From positions 1-23,795 of the IMG/VR virus record IMGVR_UViG_3300020473_000125: a stretch of DNA of 23,795 nt; one strand, given 5' to 3'. This document shows positions 1 through 7,093 of the stretch, piece by piece. The notes beneath the pieces are model-generated. The model was not told where the DNA came from. It did no database searches and saw only the letters and a program-made list of their open reading frames with translations. The translations under genes and the position numbers were made by a program. The stretch's first letter is position 1. Every line of letters starts with the position of its first letter. Source of the DNA: a virus.

Positions 1-99
1 TCACCAGTAACACCTTACTATTTAAAAGGTATTGCTAGTGCAAAAGATGTAGTTAAAAAATTTATGAATAAACCTAGCTTTACAGATAAGCTAAAGTAA
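1..99 (+). CDS. C-terminal end of an unidentified protein (cut by window start)
   Basis: Frame 1 is open from the first base to TAA at 97-99 and gives 32 residues with many Lys in the last part. The stop is followed directly by the ATG of the next gene, the tight packing seen throughout this late module. Position suggests the end of a large virion gene, but too little is visible to identify it. Confidence 0.6.
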   Translation, partial: SPVTPYYLKGIASAKDVVKKFMNKPSFTDKLK

Positions 100-258
100 A
101 TGTTTAAAACTAAGGTAAGGATAAATATTAATGAACTTTATAAATACATTAAAGATGCTATTAAAAAAATGCGTCTCGATATTAAACGTAATCAGAACGA
201 AATTAGATCTCTTCGTTCGAAAATACATACGTTAAACAAAAAAATAAAAGGAGAATGA
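100..258 (+). CDS. Small basic coiled-coil-like protein, 52 aa
   Basis: ATG at 100 directly follows the previous TAA, so translation is probably coupled. The 52-residue product is strongly basic (many Lys and Arg) with a heptad-like spacing of Ile and Leu in the second half, consistent with one helix or a short coiled coil. TGA at 256-258 lies one base before the next ATG. I do not recognise the family. The neighbours suggest a small virion or lysis-module accessory protein. Confidence 0.65.
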   Translation: MFKTKVRININELYKYIKDAIKKMRLDIKRNQNEIRSLRSKIHTLNKKIKGE

Positions 259-259
259 T

Positions 260-988
260 ATGAGTTTTGGAATGCCTCAAGGACCTTTAGATCCAAGAGT
301 AACAGCAGAAAGGCAGAATGAAAGCATTGAAGCAATTCAAGCTGTTATACAAGCGATTTCTCAAGGTCAAGATTTAAATTCATTTGATCCTAAAGCTATA
401 AGTGCTGCAAAGCATCAAGTAACTAACAGAGCAAATGAACTAAGTAATATGATAAATTCAACTAGCCTACCTCCAAACGTAACTCGTGAAATGTTACGTA
501 ATGAGTTAGATATGTATCAAGGCTTTGCTGATAAATTAGCTGAAGATGATCCTGAGTTTGCTGGATTAATGGATGCTGCTTTTATAGGTGCTGGTATATA
601 TGTAGGTGCTAAATATGGCCCTATGGCAGCAGCTAAAGCAAAAACAGGAGCACAAGCTGCTTATGGTTTTGTTAAAACAAAAGTAGGAGGTGTTCCTTCT
701 TATGCTGCTCCAGCAGTAGACGCTGTTAAAGGTGCTTATGGAGCTGCAGCAGGATACGCTAGTCCTTATTTTCAACAAGCTGGACAATATGCAAGATCAG
801 GTTTAGGTTCTGTAGCAGATTATGCTAGTAGAGGAGCTTCTTACGTTACAAGTCCTGAATTTTCTCAAAGTATGGGAGATATGAGACAACGTGTAGGAAA
901 TTATGGTCAAAGAACATTTGGCTATGGCAAACAAGTTATGGGAGCAGCTGGTAAAGCTATACGTAGAGCACTTAAACTGCCCTTCTAG
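260..988 (+). CDS. Gly/Ala/Tyr-rich probable internal virion protein
   Basis: A 242-aa protein with a good ribosome site (AAAGGAG, 247-253). Residues 1-100 are Gln/Glu/Asn-rich and likely helical. Residues about 105-240 are rich in Gly, Ala, Tyr and Ser with repeated AYG/YAS-type motifs, and the C-terminus is basic (RRALKLPF). Ala/Gly-rich proteins of this kind encoded after tail genes are often internal or ejection proteins of short-tailed phages. That assignment rests on composition and place, not on a recognised domain. The stop TAG (986-988) overlaps the next GTG start. Confidence 0.6.
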   Translation: MSFGMPQGPLDPRVTAERQNESIEAIQAVIQAISQGQDLNSFDPKAISAAKHQVTNRANELSNMINSTSLPPNVTREMLRNELDMYQGFADKLAEDDPEFAGLMDAAFIGAGIYVGAKYGPMAAAKAKTGAQAAYGFVKTKVGGVPSYAAPAVDAVKGAYGAAAGYASPYFQQAGQYARSGLGSVADYASRGASYVTSPEFSQSMGDMRQRVGNYGQRTFGYGKQVMGAAGKAIRRALKLPF

Positions 989-1239
989 TGGATTTTATAG
1001 CTCTTCTTGAACAGTTTGGAGTTCCTGTAGTGGTAGCTCTAGCTTTCGGTTTCTTTATTTGGAAACAAAATAAGTTTATACAAGATGAACTTATGGAAGA
1101 GCTAGATGAACGATTTAAAAGATTAGAGGGTATTGTTATCAAGCTTATTGATCAACAGAAATTAATGCAAATGGATATTAAGGAATATAAAGGTGCATTA
1201 CGCATGTTTATAAGGTTACTAAAGCAGTTTAAAAAGTGA
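988..1239 (+). CDS. Holin-like small membrane protein (TM plus coiled coil)
   Basis: An 83-aa protein that starts with GTG at 988, sharing the G of the previous TAG. Residues 3-25 form one hydrophobic segment (FIALLEQFGVPVVVALAFGF) followed by WKQNK. Residues 30-80 are a charged helix with Leu/Ile heptads. One N-terminal span plus a charged helix matches BhlA/UviB-type holin-like proteins. A spanin or another virion membrane protein remains possible. Overlaps with both neighbours suggest one translational unit. Confidence 0.55.
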   Translation: MDFIALLEQFGVPVVVALAFGFFIWKQNKFIQDELMEELDERFKRLEGIVIKLIDQQKLMQMDIKEYKGALRMFIRLLKQFKK

Positions 1240-1370
1240 CACAATTTGATATATTAATGATAACATTTGCACTTCTTTTAGGATTTTATTTAGATAATTA
1301 TGAAGCTCATAATCCTTGTCCAGAATACTGTAAAATCAATCATAATCATAGAATAAAAAAAGGGACCTAA
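1236..1370 (+). CDS. Small membrane protein with Cys/His tail, 44 aa
   Basis: GTG at 1236 overlaps the preceding TGA (GTGA), the same coupling used one gene earlier. The product has a hydrophobic N-terminal segment (about residues 5-18, ILMITFALLLGFYL), then a short tail with a CPEYC pair, two His and basic residues. The stop TAA (1368-1370) lies in the loop of the terminator hairpin, so this is the last gene of the rightward unit. A lysis-module role is inferred from its neighbour only. Confidence 0.6.
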   Translation: MTQFDILMITFALLLGFYLDNYEAHNPCPEYCKINHNHRIKKGT

Positions 1371-1387
1371 GTCCCTCTTTTCTTTTC
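1354..1387. terminator. Bidirectional terminator between convergent gene blocks
   Basis: A perfect 6-bp stem, AGGGAC (1361-1366) with GTCCCT (1371-1376), and a 4-nt loop. An A7 run precedes it and CTTTTCTTTT follows, so a U-rich tail is made on either strand. It lies where the rightward late genes meet the leftward block. Confidence 0.9.
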
Positions 1388-1391
1388 GACG

Positions 1392-1463
1392 TTATTCTTC
1401 TTTATTTTTCACATAGAAAGCCATAAACATAGCTCCTATGATGAAACCTGATATAAACATCAT
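1392..1463 (-). CDS. Tiny membrane peptide, 23 aa
   Basis: ATG at 1463-1461 overlaps the TGA of the upstream gene (ATGA), and TAGGAGGT sits a few bases upstream. The peptide is MMFISGFIIGAMFMAFYVKN followed by KEE: one hydrophobic span with a short charged C-terminus facing the cytoplasm by the positive-inside rule. It is the last gene of the leftward block before the terminator. Short single-span phage peptides can be lysis or superinfection factors, but there is no direct evidence for a role. Confidence 0.7.
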   Translation of the reverse strand: MMFISGFIIGAMFMAFYVKNKEE

Positions 1464-1714
1464 TTAGACCTCCTAAAAACTCTTTCAATAGCCTGGCTTA
1501 ATTTATCATCTAAATTGTCAGGTATATCTATCGTTTTTCGCTCTGTTTGTTTTTTGATATTTTTAGGTTCTTGAACAGACTTAGGTTTAACAAGAGAATC
1601 TTCACCATAGTTCTCTTTAAAGTATTCTTCAATTTCTTCTCTGTATTTTTCAACGCCATTACTGTATACTGAACTAAGTAATTGCTCAAGATATCTTAGT
1701 TTTTCGTAAGTCAT
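1460..1714 (-). CDS. Hypothetical charged protein, 84 aa
   Basis: ATG at 1714 has a strong site (AGGAGG) upstream. Residues 1-40 are predicted helical and rich in Tyr, Glu and Lys. The middle is Lys/Pro-rich, and the end is a basic helix finishing FRRSK. The C-terminal part (IPDNLDDKLSQAIERVF) resembles a short helical binding motif, but I recognise no family. It overlaps the 23-aa membrane peptide by 4 nt. Confidence 0.75.
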   Translation of the reverse strand: MTYEKLRYLEQLLSSVYSNGVEKYREEIEEYFKENYGEDSLVKPKSVQEPKNIKKQTERKTIDIPDNLDDKLSQAIERVFRRSK

Positions 1715-1727
1715 AATTACCTCCTAA

Positions 1728-2012
1728 TTATGCTTCTCCGCTCTCCTCATCAGATATTATTGAATCTAACTTGTATAGATTGGAGTCAATTAAAGTTTCT
1801 TTGTGATAAACATCTATATTAACATCACCAGCTATTTCATCACATTTAATATTAAAATAATCACTACTAAATTCCCAGTTATTAGAACCTACTATTGAGA
1901 TAGTTTTATTAAGAATATCAATATAATGTTCTCCAATATCACTATCTCCTATTAAATCATATAGAACGATTCTTAAGGTATTTAGTTCCCGTGTTATTTC
2001 ACTTTTAGTCAT
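1728..2012 (-). CDS. Hypothetical acidic protein, 94 aa
   Basis: ATG at 2012 overlaps the stop of the nuclease gene (ATGA), so translation is coupled. The product is acidic, with an N-terminal helix (MTKSEITRELNTLRIVLYDL) and an Asp/Glu-rich end (ISDEESGEA). Family unknown. Its place at the tail of the replication genes suggests an accessory role. Confidence 0.7.
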   Translation of the reverse strand: MTKSEITRELNTLRIVLYDLIGDSDIGEHYIDILNKTISIVGSNNWEFSSDYFNIKCDEIAGDVNIDVYHKETLIDSNLYKLDSIISDEESGEA

Positions 2013-2359
2013 TTAATTAACTCTATCCATTTGTCTAAATCTAATACAACATATGGTTTTGTCCTATTCTTTTTAACAACAAGTATAGGTACATATTCAC
2101 CAGCATTACTTTCAGTTTGCTCTAAGAATTTCCATATTTGTATTCTTTCTTGATTTTTACATTCAAAACTATAAGGTATTAGTTTTCTTGCAGCAGGAGT
2201 AAGAATTATGTCTTCTCCTGTCATACCCATAGTTTGAGATTTAATATCATCTTCATGAAGGCTAGGGAAAGCCTTACGTAACTTATCTCTAAGACAGTTT
2301 TGTAAGGCTCTTCCTTTAGCTTTTACTGATCTAGGTTTCACGGGAGTAAGTGTTTCCAT
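2009..2359 (-). CDS. PDDEXK-type nuclease, Holliday-junction-resolvase-like
   Basis: A 116-aa protein with a basic N-terminus. It has the acidic motif GED at 48-50 and, 15 residues later, FECKNQ with E66-x-K68, then a beta strand PILVVKKN at 91-98. D50...E66-x-K68 is the metal-binding core of the PDDEXK fold, and the length fits small phage endonucleases and resolvases of the RecB-like/VRR-NUC group. It lies next to the primase-helicase and ERF genes, so a job in recombination or branched-DNA cleavage is likely. The exact subfamily is not certain. Confidence 0.75.
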   Translation of the reverse strand: METLTPVKPRSVKAKGRALQNCLRDKLRKAFPSLHEDDIKSQTMGMTGEDIILTPAARKLIPYSFECKNQERIQIWKFLEQTESNAGEYVPILVVKKNRTKPYVVLDLDKWIELIK

Positions 2360-2532
2360 ATAGAGATTCCTACAGAACCACTAATTGGTCCTACACCTAA
2401 TGTAATCTCTACGTGATTACCTTTTAATCTACAATATGATATTCCTATTAGAAACATACGGAGGAGTATCATGTTCTGTGCTATCATATCGTTTTCTTCT
2501 TTTGTGCGTATTTGACATAGCCATTTTATCAT
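2338..2532 (-). CDS. Hypothetical small hydrophobic protein, 64 aa
   Basis: ATG at 2532-2530 overlaps the TGA of the primase-helicase gene (ATGA), with GAGG upstream. The product has a moderately hydrophobic middle (AQNMILLRMFLIGISYCRL) and a Gly-rich end. It overlaps the nuclease gene by 22 nt in another frame. The coupling and the ribosome site support it, but no family is recognised. Confidence 0.5.
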   Translation of the reverse strand: MIKWLCQIRTKEENDMIAQNMILLRMFLIGISYCRLKGNHVEITLGVGPISGSVGISIWKHLLP

Positions 2533-4298
2533 TTCATTACCTCGAATTGAAAGTTATTAAAGTTGAATTTACAAGCTAGGTTGAAACCTGTTTCATCCCT
2601 AGATGCTAAAGACTTTATAATTCGCTTATTAGACATATCTCTATCACCCATAATACCGATGATTTTGTCTGCTTTTTGTTCTATAGCTGAATTACCTTTA
2701 GCACTATGGACATCTAAAGTATCTCCATAGCTTGCTCCTTTACTAATGTGACTTACACCTATTATAATAACATTATTGTTTTGTGCTATTTGCTTTAAAC
2801 CATTAACAATTTTCTCAGTCTTTAAGAATGAGTCATTATTATAGTTTACTCTAATAGCGTCTATAGTATCTACTACTACTATTTTAGGATTAACTTCTGT
2901 TATAACATCACTCATTGAGTCTATTTCTGGACTCACTGTCATGATATTGATATGGTCAATAGATCTCTGTAGCTCTTTGATCTTATCAAGTTCCTTATCC
3001 ATGAATAATCTATCGATTTCATATTTCGTTAAACCATTTGCTATTTGCAGAAATCTTCTAAATATCAACGTATCATGAACTTCTAATGATAGATATAAAG
3101 AAGAGAATCCTTTCAATGATGCTACTATATTTTGTATGAATGCAGTTTTTCCTAATTTGGTATCACCTATTAATACACCAAGTTCCCCTGGGTAAAATAT
3201 GTAATCTGTCTTTAGGTCGTATAAGTCCTTTAAATTGAAACTAGATTCTGTAAAATCTGTTTGTATAAAGTCCATATACTTTTCAACTAATTCATTAGAA
3301 CTGAATACTTCTAAACCGTAATCTCTATGTTTATAGTATTTGCATAATGGATCACAGAACTCTACCATAAATGGATCGTTGCAGCTATATCTATAGTTTT
3401 TATCAAATACATCGTCTACTATCCTAAGCAATTCATGCTGTTCTAGTGACGGTACTGATGCTTTAGATAAAGCTAAACAAGCATTTCTGTTCATCCCCAT
3501 TCTTTTATATGCACTTACCATACGTAACAATAGATTATGTCTTCGACCAGACTTGTTAGCAGTATACATTTTCTGTACGCAAGTTACATTGCCATTGTAT
3601 TTACCATTTGCTACTTGCTCTCTTTCCACTTGCAATTCAGGTTTCTTTGGAATAACGATACTTTGTTTCCAATTAATCTCAGGCTCTTCTTGTAACCAAG
3701 GTTTATTAATATCCCTAAACCATTGTTTACTAGCCTTTTTCATAATATCTTCATATTTAAATTCAGATATTTCCTGTATTGTTAGTGGTATTTTATAACG
3801 CTTGCTTTTCATATTATAAGAATAACCTACCCGCATTAGTCTGCCTTTATCATAAACGTTATCTATATCTTTAAACTCTTTATGTAAAGTTGCTTTAACT
3901 ACTGCTGGTAAATCAGGACTAGGTTCAAAGCCGAAATAATCAGGTATTTCTACATGAAATCCTGTACCACTAAACCATATACGAATATGTTCATCTGGTA
4001 TATCTCTACTTGTTAGATCATCTATAAAATAGCCTAATCGGCTCAATAAATGGTCTCCTGTGTCCTTTTTCTTATCTATATCAAAGGTAAGCTTATCTAG
4101 AGCATAATAACCACGATAAGAGCGTATTGTACCTTTATCTCTAAAATGTTCTATAGCAGAATCATCTAGTAAGAATAAGCTACGATACAGCTCTGTCTCG
4201 GGTTTTATGTATTTATTCAGATCTTCAACGGGAATAACTATACCTCGATTAGAAACACTGCCTACGGCTAGTTCTATTACTCGGTTATTATTTTCCAT
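2529..4298 (-). CDS. AEP-type primase fused to RecA-fold replicative helicase
   Basis: 589 aa in two halves. N-terminal part (about 1-215): archaeo-eukaryotic-primase-like, with LTFDID at 70-75 (metal-binding DxD), SGTGFH at 110-115 (the SxH-type motif) and YDKGRLMR at 149-156. A middle part (240-325) has Cys306, Cys315, Cys319 and His324 in a spacing that could hold zinc or an Fe-S cluster. C-terminal part (about 345-589): DnaB/RecA-like ATPase with Walker A GDTKLGKT (378-385), Walker B IVVVDTID (473-480) and GVSHISKG (514-521). It should make primers and unwind DNA at the phage fork. Start chosen for CGGAGA 6 nt before ATG. Confidence 0.85.
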   Translation of the reverse strand: MENNNRVIELAVGSVSNRGIVIPVEDLNKYIKPETELYRSLFLLDDSAIEHFRDKGTIRSYRGYYALDKLTFDIDKKKDTGDHLLSRLGYFIDDLTSRDIPDEHIRIWFSGTGFHVEIPDYFGFEPSPDLPAVVKATLHKEFKDIDNVYDKGRLMRVGYSYNMKSKRYKIPLTIQEISEFKYEDIMKKASKQWFRDINKPWLQEEPEINWKQSIVIPKKPELQVEREQVANGKYNGNVTCVQKMYTANKSGRRHNLLLRMVSAYKRMGMNRNACLALSKASVPSLEQHELLRIVDDVFDKNYRYSCNDPFMVEFCDPLCKYYKHRDYGLEVFSSNELVEKYMDFIQTDFTESSFNLKDLYDLKTDYIFYPGELGVLIGDTKLGKTAFIQNIVASLKGFSSLYLSLEVHDTLIFRRFLQIANGLTKYEIDRLFMDKELDKIKELQRSIDHINIMTVSPEIDSMSDVITEVNPKIVVVDTIDAIRVNYNNDSFLKTEKIVNGLKQIAQNNNVIIIGVSHISKGASYGDTLDVHSAKGNSAIEQKADKIIGIMGDRDMSNKRIIKSLASRDETGFNLACKFNFNNFQFEVMK

Positions 4299-4546
4299 GT
4301 TGTCTCCGTTTTACTATCTGTTACTTCTTTTATTTGATCAATATCCACCTTAACATATTTCTCTTCTTGTCTAATCTTTCTCCAAGCTCTTGAATATGTT
4401 GATGGATTATGGATTTTATCATAGTAAAGCTTACCATAGTTAACCAATTCACTTTCCAGTTCATGACTAGCTACAGTAAGCTCTCCTGATTCAATCCTTT
4501 CTTTTAACCAAAGCAGGATTATCTCTTCGCAAGTTGGTGTTCTCAA
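4277..4546 (-). CDS. Small basic helical protein, 89 aa (TTG start)
   Basis: The frame opens with TTG at 4546-4544, immediately after the TAG of the upstream gene. No in-frame ATG lies near, so TTG reinitiation is the best choice. Residues 1-60 look like two or three helices with aromatic and basic residues (STYSRAWRKIRQEEKY), resembling a small winged-helix or helix-turn-helix DNA-binding unit, though no family is recognised. It ends 22 nt inside the primase-helicase gene, so a helper of replication initiation or helicase loading is conceivable (inference). Confidence 0.6.
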   Translation of the reverse strand: MRTPTCEEIILLWLKERIESGELTVASHELESELVNYGKLYYDKIHNPSTYSRAWRKIRQEEKYVKVDIDQIKEVTDSKTETTWKIITE

Positions 4547-5137
4547 CTATACAGGGATATCTTTAACTTCATCAAACTCTTGAACATCAAAACTTCCCAT
4601 GCCTTCCTCATTACTGAGATAATCCTTTACATAGTTGTTCTGAACAGCATCTTTAAATGCTGTCTTTAAGTCTTCAGGGTTTGAATCAGCTGCAGCTACT
4701 TGCTGCCAGTCTCTCCATCTGTTAGATCCATCTTGCTTTGTTTTAGTAGATTTATAAGATAAACGTTTAAATGTTTGTCCTACTATACCACCTTCTATTC
4801 CATCAGGCAATTGATTACCTTGGACTCCACTATTCTTATCTAGCATTACTTTAATACCTAAAGCATCTAGGAATAGTTTAATCTTATAGGCTGTTCTCCA
4901 ACCTATAACATTACCGCTAACATCATCTACTTTAAATTGACCTCCAATATAGAAATCTGGAAAGAATCCCTTTCCTATATCTAATTTCATATGTAGGCTT
5001 ATGTCATCTGCTGATGTTTGCCAGCTTTCTTGGACTCCATATTTAATCTCTATTGAGTCTACTTTTACATTTTCTACTGATATGTTGTCACCAGTTCCAC
5101 CACCAGTGTCAACATCTGATAAGTATTTCATACCCAT
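4547..5137 (-). CDS. Probable ssDNA-binding protein (acidic tail)
   Basis: A 196-aa protein starting ATGGGTATG with GGAG upstream. It is beta-rich and has an acidic C-terminus, QEFDEVKDIPV, much like the partner-binding tail of bacterial SSB proteins. It sits directly between the ERF annealing gene and the replication genes, where phages usually encode an SSB or DUF669/DUF2815-type protein. The fold cannot be proven by eye, but tail and place agree. Confidence 0.6.
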   Translation of the reverse strand: MGMKYLSDVDTGGGTGDNISVENVKVDSIEIKYGVQESWQTSADDISLHMKLDIGKGFFPDFYIGGQFKVDDVSGNVIGWRTAYKIKLFLDALGIKVMLDKNSGVQGNQLPDGIEGGIVGQTFKRLSYKSTKTKQDGSNRWRDWQQVAAADSNPEDLKTAFKDAVQNNYVKDYLSNEEGMGSFDVQEFDEVKDIPV

Positions 5138-5613
5138 TATCTAGCTCCTTGTCTTTGTTGATTTGTTATTCCTCTCGCTAATGAACTCTCAGCATCATCA
5201 TCTATTTGTGCCATATTTAATATAGCAGCAAGAGAATATCTTCTCCCATAAGTGATAGCTGATCCCATAGCTTGAGGGTCTTTCTTTACCAATGGTATAT
5301 CTAAATGACTTGTGATAAACTGACCTGATTCATGCATTAATGTAGTGCATACTCTACAGGTAGTATCACTTGATTCTGAAAACCATTGTGTTACCGCTAA
5401 ACCATTCTTTGCTAATGCTTCTTTACTTGCTTCTATAATAGATGCTAAATCAGCATATTTAGACTTAAAGAATGGATTACTAGAGCCTTTCTTAGCACCT
5501 GATACTTCAGCTTGAACTTTACATAAAGCTTTAGCAAGCTCACTGATTTGTTCAGACTGAATAGGTGTATGATGGCTCCTATGATTATTAGTAATTGTAT
5601 TTATATCATTCAT
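5137..5613 (-). CDS. erf: ERF-family single-strand annealing recombinase
   Basis: A 158-aa protein with the family signature: FKSKYADLASI at 49-59, then DPQAMGSAITYGRRYSLAAI at 112-131 followed by DDDAE at 138-142. ERF proteins anneal complementary single strands during phage recombination and genome circularisation. It is short for the family because the variable C-terminal part is only about 16 residues. AAGGAG precedes the ATG. Its stop overlaps the start of the SSB-like gene (5137), fitting joint use. Confidence 0.9.
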   Translation of the reverse strand: MNDINTITNNHRSHHTPIQSEQISELAKALCKVQAEVSGAKKGSSNPFFKSKYADLASIIEASKEALAKNGLAVTQWFSESSDTTCRVCTTLMHESGQFITSHLDIPLVKKDPQAMGSAITYGRRYSLAAILNMAQIDDDAESSLARGITNQQRQGAR

Positions 5614-5624
5614 TTTCTAGCTCC

Positions 5625-5942
5625 TTAATGTACTTTATTTTTAACTAATTCTTCAAACAATTCTTTAGCTTTTCTAGGTTTAAAATATAAATCTCTTTCT
5701 ATTTTCATACCCATAGGTAGCTCAAGCTCTTTTAATTCATTTAAATCAAAAGAACCTACCTCTACTGCAAATAAATCTACGATTCCCCAGCAGTAATTAT
5801 CTTCAGGTGATTTATTCATTAAATACCAAGTTCCTTGTCCTACAGGATTAAAGAACTTAGCTACAACATTTTGATCCATATCAGATCCTAAGTCGTATTG
5901 TTTTTCTGCTTTAGTTTTTATTTCTTTTGTTAGTAGTTCCAT
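5625..5942 (-). CDS. DUF2958 family protein
   Basis: A 105-aa protein that matches DUF2958 in pattern: MELLTKEI at the start, NVVAKFFNPVGQGTWYLM at 25-42, WGIVDLF at 52-58, GSFDLNEL at 63-70 and IERDLYFKP at 81-89. DUF2958 proteins are common in phages and plasmids near recombination genes, with no proven activity. The start has AAGGAGAACGC upstream, and its first bases overlap the end of the 42-aa membrane gene. Confidence 0.85.
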   Translation of the reverse strand: MELLTKEIKTKAEKQYDLGSDMDQNVVAKFFNPVGQGTWYLMNKSPEDNYCWGIVDLFAVEVGSFDLNELKELELPMGMKIERDLYFKPRKAKELFEELVKNKVH

Positions 5943-6058
5943 GCGTTCTCCTTATTCTTGTTTATATATATTTTAATAGCTTTAATTGCAAATATCAGTG
6001 CTGCTATATACATAACTGACTTTACAATATAAAGTATATCAAATAATATCGTGTCCAT
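5930..6058 (-). CDS. Small membrane protein, 42 aa
   Basis: ATG at 6058-6056 with AAAGGAG upstream. The sequence begins MDTILFDILYIVKSVMYIAA and continues hydrophobic to about residue 32, then ends basic (NKNKENAWNY), so one or two short membrane spans are expected. Its end overlaps the DUF2958 start by 13 nt. The upstream hairpin at 6085-6140 separates it from the YubB-like gene. Confidence 0.7.
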   Translation of the reverse strand: MDTILFDILYIVKSVMYIAALIFAIKAIKIYINKNKENAWNY

Positions 6059-6084
6059 GTCTGCTCCTTTAGTTATTATGTAAA

Positions 6085-6140
6085 AAAAAGAGGACATAGC
6101 GTATTATGAGACTTAACATCTCTACACTGTCCTCTCTTTT
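6085..6140 (-). terminator. AGAGAACA-family stem-loop (R1) after the YubB-like gene
   Basis: The leftward RNA pairs AGAGAGGACA with UGUCCUCUUU (GAGGACA at 6090-6096 with TGTCCTC at 6128-6134, plus outer pairs), followed by a T8 run. The 31-nt enclosed segment has an inner GAGA...UCUC helix. An outer G-U appears only in leftward RNA. A further 7-bp helix, CTTCGAT (6174-6180) with ATCGAAG (6217-6223), links the gene end to this region. Confidence 0.75.
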
Positions 6141-6213
6141 ATTTTGCCTAAACCCTATCTCTGCTATATAAGCCTTCGATGGATTGGTTACTTTTCAGGT
6201 ATTAGGACTTATT

Positions 6214-6945
6214 TTAATCGAAGAACCTGTCAGGATAATTTACTTGCATACAATTATCTTCCATTTCTCCATCTCTTGCAAAAGCTTTACCTTCAAACCC
6301 CATACCTTCTTCGGTATATTCTAAGGTAAACTTTAACAATCTATACTTTTCAGTAACTTTCTGAAGCCAAGGCGTTGGTGGTGACCAAGCTGTATCAAAG
6401 CTGACGTGTAACTCGTTTTCTGTATCATAGTTAGTTTCACTTTCACCAGCATTCCACTTTGTTCCCCAATTATCAATTGACCAGTTGTACCAGTCTTTAT
6501 GACCGTACATCTTTTCATTTAATAATGCTTTCTCACCTTCTTCTATTTCAGATTTAGTTACTTCTTTTTCCATAGCTTTAAGAATTTTAAGTCTTTTAAC
6601 ATAAGTATCGTCTCCTTTCTTAAAGCCATAATGTTTAGGAGCAAACTGATATCCAGCTATTTTATCTATTTCTGTATAGTCGTCTTTAGTTTTAGCTAAT
6701 AGATATGCAATTGCTCTATCTGTTGTTGATCCTGACGTTATTCTTAATGATTCAGGCATAGGCACTGCTCCATTAAATGTTAATACTTGTGTATCATTAT
6801 CTTCACCTAGATCTCTGAAGTTTTCTTTCTTAAATCTTAACAGTTCAGCTTGAGCTTCTAATTGATTTTTTTCAATTTCTTCTGGATCTTTACTCCATTC
6901 ACCTTCAGCTTCTACTGTTAAATTATTATAGCACCAATTTGGCAT
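6214..6945 (-). CDS. YubB ferredoxin-like domain protein (DUF1281-type)
   Basis: A 243-aa protein with the hallmark N-terminus MPNWCYNNL, then FNGAVPMPE at 57-65, DNWGTKWNA at 158-166, and FDTAWSPPTPW at 183-193 followed by LEYTEEGMGFEG at 208-219. This order is typical of YubB/Api92-like proteins found on plasmids and phages, whose role is unknown. A charged helical insert spans about 110-145. Start supported by AAGGAGAA. It is coupled to the 48-aa Cys-rich gene, whose stop lies 1 nt before this start. Confidence 0.85.
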   Translation of the reverse strand: MPNWCYNNLTVEAEGEWSKDPEEIEKNQLEAQAELLRFKKENFRDLGEDNDTQVLTFNGAVPMPESLRITSGSTTDRAIAYLLAKTKDDYTEIDKIAGYQFAPKHYGFKKGDDTYVKRLKILKAMEKEVTKSEIEEGEKALLNEKMYGHKDWYNWSIDNWGTKWNAGESETNYDTENELHVSFDTAWSPPTPWLQKVTEKYRLLKFTLEYTEEGMGFEGKAFARDGEMEDNCMQVNYPDRFFD

Positions 6946-6946
6946 A

Positions 6947-7093
6947 TCATTTCTCCTTATTTTTGTTATATTCTTCTAATTCTACTTTATTGTAGCAATC
7001 TAGACAACTTGCACAAAACTCCCATTCATCATAATGATCATCTCCATAATGCTTATAAAGTATAGGTTCTCCACAACATTCTGTTACTATCAT
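6947..7093 (-). CDS. Tiny zinc-ribbon-like protein, 48 aa
   Basis: ATG at 7093-7091 preceded by the strong site AAAAAGGAGG. The protein contains a CC pair at residues 6-7 and C27-x2-C30-x2-C33 (CASCLDC), a likely zinc-binding unit, followed by an acidic/Lys tail. It is one of five tiny Cys-rich genes in the leftward block. No family name recognised. Confidence 0.75.
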   Translation of the reverse strand: MIVTECCGEPILYKHYGDDHYDEWEFCASCLDCYNKVELEEYNKNKEK

